From the NCBI RefSeq assembly GCF_003355515.1, contig NZ_CP031367.1:1116001-1180000 (forward strand): DNA of 64,000 nt, in the 5' to 3' direction. Numbering within the stretch: position 1 is the first letter of the stretch; each line of letters starts with the position of its first letter. The position numbers and the translations under genes are program-made. This document shows positions 60,768 through 64,000 of this stretch, one piece after another. Below the pieces are notes generated by a model. The model saw only the letters and a program-made list of their open reading frames with translations. It was not told the DNA's origin and ran no database searches. This DNA is from Aliarcobacter trophiarum LMG 25534. GTDB taxonomy: Bacteria; Campylobacterota; Campylobacteria; Campylobacterales; Arcobacteraceae.

Positions 60768-61689
60768 TATTTACCTTTGTATCACTAATTCCCTTGAAAA
60801 ATGCATCGCCTAAAACTGAAGTACTTCCAATCATTTGTGTAACATCATAAGGTAATATCATCTTATTTGTGCTAGAGCTTTCTGCTAGTGCTTTAAAAGC
60901 TGCAACTCTATCTTTTGCAAGCAAAAATTCAGCTGCTTTTTCATTTTTCATCATAGCTTCGTTTATAAGGTTAATTGCCTCTTGCTGACCTGCTGCTATT
61001 TTTTCTTGTTCATATTTTTTTGCATCAGCCATTCTTTCAATTGCTTCTGCTTTTAAAATCTCACTTTGTTTAAATGCCTCAGCCTCTCTTATTTGTGCCT
61101 CTTTTTGTGCTTCAGCTTTTGTTTGAATTGCTCTTTTTTCTCTTTCTGCTTCCATTTGCATATTCATAGCTTTTTCTATTGAAGGTGGAACTGAAATATC
61201 AGCTATTTCAACCCTTGTAACTTTTATTCCCCAATTTGTTGCTGCACTTCCAAGCTCACTTTGAAGTTTTGCATTTAAAGTCTCTCTATTTGATAATGTA
61301 TCATCCAAAACCATAGCTCCAATTTCTGCTCTTAAAGTTGTCATTGCTAAATTTGCAATTGCATATTTAAAATTCATTACATTATAAGTTGCCATTGAAG
61401 CATCTTCAACTTTACAAAAAACTATTCCATCTATTGAGATATTTACATTATCTTTTGTAATAACTGCTTGTTTTTCAATATCCACCAACTGCTCTCTTGA
61501 TGTTAATACAGCTCTTACTTTATCAATTATTGGAATAATTATATGAAAACCACCATCTAGCTCTTTATGAAACTTTCCTAATCTTTCAATCACATATAAA
61601 TCAGCTTGAGAGACTATTTTTACACCTTTTGATATAATCAAAACAGCAAAAATTACAACAGCAACTCCTAAAACAATACTCTCTTCCAT
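60760..61689 (-). CDS. qmcA: SPFH/stomatin-like protein (QmcA)
   Basis: A 309-residue protein with one N-terminal membrane helix (residues ~5-22), the SPFH domain (VSQADLYVIERLGKFHKEL, AVLTSREQLVDIEKQAVITKDN) and a long helical region with repeats of EAQKEAQIREAEAFKQ. It forms oligomers at the inner membrane and is usually paired with NfeD, as here. AAGGAG precedes the ATG. Confidence 0.93.
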   Translation of the reverse strand: MEESIVLGVAVVIFAVLIISKGVKIVSQADLYVIERLGKFHKELDGGFHIIIPIIDKVRAVLTSREQLVDIEKQAVITKDNVNISIDGIVFCKVEDASMATYNVMNFKYAIANLAMTTLRAEIGAMVLDDTLSNRETLNAKLQSELGSAATNWGIKVTRVEIADISVPPSIEKAMNMQMEAEREKRAIQTKAEAQKEAQIREAEAFKQSEILKAEAIERMADAKKYEQEKIAAGQQEAINLINEAMMKNEKAAEFLLAKDRVAAFKALAESSSTNKMILPYDVTQMIGSTSVLGDAFFKGISDTKVNNA

Positions 61690-61704
61690 AAAATCTCCTT
61701 TTTT

Positions 61705-62556
61705 TTAAATTAAAACACTTTTTAGGTTTAAGTTTATCCTATTTCCATCTTCAAAACTCTCAATATTTACACCAATACTATGTTTATCACAAAACTCTTT
61801 TACAAGAGCTAATCCTATTCCATAGCCAATATTTTGAGAGTTTTCTTGGAAATATCTATCAAAAACTAGCATAATATTTTTTGTATCAATTCCTAATCCT
61901 CTATTAAATATAGATAATACCCTATTTTCAAATGATATTTTTATATATGGGTTCTCTTTACTATTATATTTAATAGCATTTGAAATAAGATTATCTAAAA
62001 CTATTATAAAACCGTTATAATCACTATATAAAACTATATTTTTTGGAACAAAAACTTCAATAATTGTATCTTTTTTTATATCTTCAAACTTCTCTAAAGA
62101 GTTATTTATAGATTCAATCAAAGAGAACTCCTCTAAATCTATATTTTCAAACTCTTTTTTAAATTCGTACTCCATATTATTATATAAGTAACTTAAATTC
62201 TCATTTGCTTTCTCTATTCTTTCAAGCCTTGTTAAACTCTTTATATCTGTTATATCTTTTTTTAAAAGTTGAAGATTTATCTTTATTGTAGAGGTTGGAA
62301 TATTTAGTTCATGAATTCTATTTTTAATACTATTTTTTATATTCTCTTCGCTTTTGAAAATTGGTTTTAATATTTTTGTAGATATTAGTAAAAAAAATAA
62401 AGAGCCAAAAAGTGTAATAATAAATATAAAAATTAAGCTATTTTCTATAATATTAAACTTAGAAACAAAAAAATAGTTTAAAATAAGTACAAGCAGTATT
62501 GTAAAAAAGACCAAAATGAAATTTGAAATATAAAAATATATCTTTTTAAAGTTCAA
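61705..62556 (-). CDS. sensor histidine kinase without a periplasmic domain
   Basis: A 283-residue kinase with two N-terminal TM helices separated by only ~12 residues, so no periplasmic sensor fits between them. The H-box is RIHELNIPTSTIKI, the N-box VLDNLISNAIKYN and the G-box GYGIGLALVKEF. It probably senses membrane state or is fed by another protein. It overlaps the response-regulator gene by 11 nt. Confidence 0.9.
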   Translation of the reverse strand: MNFKKIYFYISNFILVFFTILLVLILNYFFVSKFNIIENSLIFIFIITLFGSLFFLLISTKILKPIFKSEENIKNSIKNRIHELNIPTSTIKINLQLLKKDITDIKSLTRLERIEKANENLSYLYNNMEYEFKKEFENIDLEEFSLIESINNSLEKFEDIKKDTIIEVFVPKNIVLYSDYNGFIIVLDNLISNAIKYNSKENPYIKISFENRVLSIFNRGLGIDTKNIMLVFDRYFQENSQNIGYGIGLALVKEFCDKHSIGVNIESFEDGNRINLNLKSVLI

Positions 62557-63211
62557 ATCTATACCCTATTCCTTTTATATTTGTTATAACATTTTGTTTT
62601 TTCTCAAAAATATTCTTTAAATTATTTATATAAACTCTAATTGAACCTTCACTATGCATCTCTGATTTACTCCATAATCTATCAACTATCATCTCTTTTG
62701 ATATAACTTTTCTTTGATTTTCTATAAAAAGCTCCAATAAATCCAAAACTTTTACAGGAAGTTTCAACTCCTCCTCGCCTCTACATACTCTCTTTTCATT
62801 TTGATTATAAATTAAGTTATCTTCCAAAACTATATTTAAAAAACCTTTATTCTCTCTTTTAAATATAGCTTTTATTCTCAAAATAAGCTCATCTAAATCA
62901 ACTGGCTTTTTTAAATAATCATCACAACCTTTTAAAAAAGCATCTTTTAGAGTATCTTTATCTTTATATGAAGTTAGAAAAATAGTTGGTGTATTATCTT
63001 CACTAGCCCTTAACTCTTCAAGAGTTTTTAAACCATTTATTTTTGGAACATTTATATCAAAAATATATAGATCATAGTTTTTATTAAAGGTAAAATCAAA
63101 TACCTCTTCTCCATCTTTTGCAATATCTACACAAAATCCCTCACAAAGAAGAAAATCTTCAATACTAGAAGCAAATAAATTATCATCTTCTAAAAGCAAA
63201 ATACTATACAT
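62546..63211 (-). CDS. OmpR-family response regulator
   Basis: A 221-residue regulator with acidic pocket LLLEDDNLFA, phosphoacceptor Asp in LYIFDINVPKING (~residue 53), conserved Lys in YLKKPVDLDEL, and a C-terminal winged helix with VLDLLELFIENQRKVISKEMIVDRLW and EGSIRVYINNLK. Its targets cannot be told. It overlaps the small membrane protein gene by 8 nt. Confidence 0.93.
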   Translation of the reverse strand: MYSILLLEDDNLFASSIEDFLLCEGFCVDIAKDGEEVFDFTFNKNYDLYIFDINVPKINGLKTLEELRASEDNTPTIFLTSYKDKDTLKDAFLKGCDDYLKKPVDLDELILRIKAIFKRENKGFLNIVLEDNLIYNQNEKRVCRGEEELKLPVKVLDLLELFIENQRKVISKEMIVDRLWSKSEMHSEGSIRVYINNLKNIFEKKQNVITNIKGIGYRFEL

Positions 63212-63569
63212 CTTCTCTTCTCTTCTTCCCTTTTTGCTTTATAGGAGTTGAATATTTTTTCTCTATTTTTTTTCTCTCTTTTAACTCTATTTCTACAGAT
63301 AAAGAGTTATTGTCTCGTATTCCCAATCTCTTTTCAATAGGAATTTTACCTTTTAATTTTGGATTTAATTCAAAAAACTCATCAATATCTATATCAAAAG
63401 CTTCACCTTTGTTATGAAGTTCTGCACTTTTTGGGTAACTTATAATGTAACAACCTTGAAAATCCCTCTCAATCCTTCCACCATAAGAGAGAACCTTTAA
63501 TACATTAAATTTCTTAATTATAAACAATAAAATAAAAATTGATATAATAATAAAAGTAGTATCAACCAT
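63204..63569 (-). CDS. hypothetical membrane-anchored protein of the two-component operon
   Basis: A 121-residue protein with one N-terminal TM helix (FIIISIFILLFIIKKF) and a soluble part with YGGRIERDFQGCYIISYPKSA and a very basic end (KQKGKKRREDV). No family is recognised. It is probably co-transcribed with the response regulator, which it overlaps. Confidence 0.72.
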   Translation of the reverse strand: MVDTTFIIISIFILLFIIKKFNVLKVLSYGGRIERDFQGCYIISYPKSAELHNKGEAFDIDIDEFFELNPKLKGKIPIEKRLGIRDNNSLSVEIELKERKKIEKKYSTPIKQKGKKRREDV

Positions 63570-63580
63570 ATTTTTATCCT

Positions 63581-63946
63581 TTATATATTTTCTTTAATAT
63601 TATCATATATTCTTTTGTATTGAAAAGTTTCATCAAAAATCTTATCTTTATGCTCTATTATAAAATCTAGTTTCTCTTCTAGTGTTGAATCTTTTGAATA
63701 TAAACCAAAAATCTTCATAAGCATCCAAAGAGGAAAGCCTTTTTTTCCTAAAATAGCGTCAGAGCTTGACTCATTTCTTATACTAAGATAACTATAATTA
63801 TCGTACCACTTTCCATTTAAATCTATTTTCCATATAGTTCCATTTCCAAAAGTCGCAATACAATCACTATCTTTTTCCAAAAAGAAGTCAATTGTCAAAA
63901 GCTTATTTTTTGCAAGTATTAACTCTTTTTTATATCTTTCATACAT
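63581..63946 (-). CDS. hypothetical protein
   Basis: A 121-residue soluble protein with a helical start (YERYKKELILAKNKLL), a strand pair (CIATFGNGTIWKIDLNGKW) and helices at the end. Nothing recognisable. It is first in the operon that leads to the two-component system; the ATG 63946 is close to the window end. Confidence 0.7.
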   Translation of the reverse strand: MYERYKKELILAKNKLLTIDFFLEKDSDCIATFGNGTIWKIDLNGKWYDNYSYLSIRNESSSDAILGKKGFPLWMLMKIFGLYSKDSTLEEKLDFIIEHKDKIFDETFQYKRIYDNIKENI

Positions 63947-64000
63947 TTTTTAATATTTCCCTAAAACATACATTTTTAAAAAATATTTTAACTAAATCTA

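Noticed and set aside
1-64000. CRISPR arrays, rRNA, prophage or integron
   Set aside because: No regularly spaced repeats, rRNA segments, phage structural genes or integrase apart from the IS were seen.

Overview
The window is AT-rich, gene-dense bacterial DNA. Its codon use, its many TTG starts, a class II tRNA-Leu(GAG) and its gene set (YebC, a MlaA/MlaC/RND operon, SbcCD, TerB-like, SPFH/NfeD) fit a Campylobacterota genome, most probably Arcobacter/Aliarcobacter. This assignment is inferred from gene content; no marker gene was compared.

Layout. (1) 0-3.5 kb: TerB-like protein, YitT membrane protein, BaiN/YhiN flavoprotein, polysaccharide deacetylase. (2) 3.6-8.8 kb: a small defence island with a ParE-type toxin/antitoxin pair, a membrane protein, an AbiTii protein and a type IIG restriction-modification gene cut by one in-frame TAA. 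(3) 8.8-22.6 kb: housekeeping genes, including yebC, mlaA-mlaC-RND, LOG, HAD, a degenerate Nudix protein with a membrane anchor, proA, a GH17 membrane protein, ogt, a nitrilase, an SLT protein, and a DUF2325 gene behind two Fur-box-like palindromes. (4) 22.6-26.7 kb: a complete dlt operon in the order dltC-D-X-B-A, including a 46-codon dltX that starts with TTG. (5) 26.8-36.5 kb: gamma carbonic anhydrase, tRNA-Leu, a lipase/small-membrane-protein pair resembling a toxin-immunity pair, a 1289-bp IS3-family element flanked on both sides by truncated genes, KTSC, and sbcDC. (6) 36.7-59.3 kb: a large biosynthetic cluster (below). (7) 59.3-64 kb: unknown protein, RNase H, NfeD/SPFH pair, a two-component system and two hypothetical proteins.

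The most striking content is the ~22.6-kb cluster at 36,704-59,315, which looks like a flexirubin-type aryl polyene (APE)-dialkylresorcinol (DAR) hybrid pathway. Two arms diverge from a promoter region at about 46.65-46.78 kb. The left arm encodes an ACP, a halogenase-like flavoprotein, a ketosynthase, a chain-length-factor-like protein, a hotdog dehydratase, an alpha/beta hydrolase with a beta-helix-like tail, an O-methyltransferase-like protein, a small lipoprotein, DarA, DarB, a small protein and a BtrH-like acyltransferase. The right arm encodes a second hotdog dehydratase, a GT2 glycosyltransferase, an LpxL-like acyltransferase, an aromatic amino acid ammonia-lyase, a FabG-like ketoreductase, a membrane protein, a LolA-like protein, an MMPL exporter, an AMP ligase, an ABC exporter pair, a second ACP, a second ketosynthase and a degenerate ketosynthase-like protein. 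A plausible scheme is: the ammonia-lyase makes a 4-coumarate-like starter; AMP ligase/ACP load it; KS/CLF, FabG and the dehydratases build the polyene; DarB/DarA make the resorcinol; and the BtrH-like or LpxL-like acyltransferase makes the final ester. LolA/MMPL and the ABC transporter would move the product to the envelope. No phosphopantetheinyl transferase is visible in the window.
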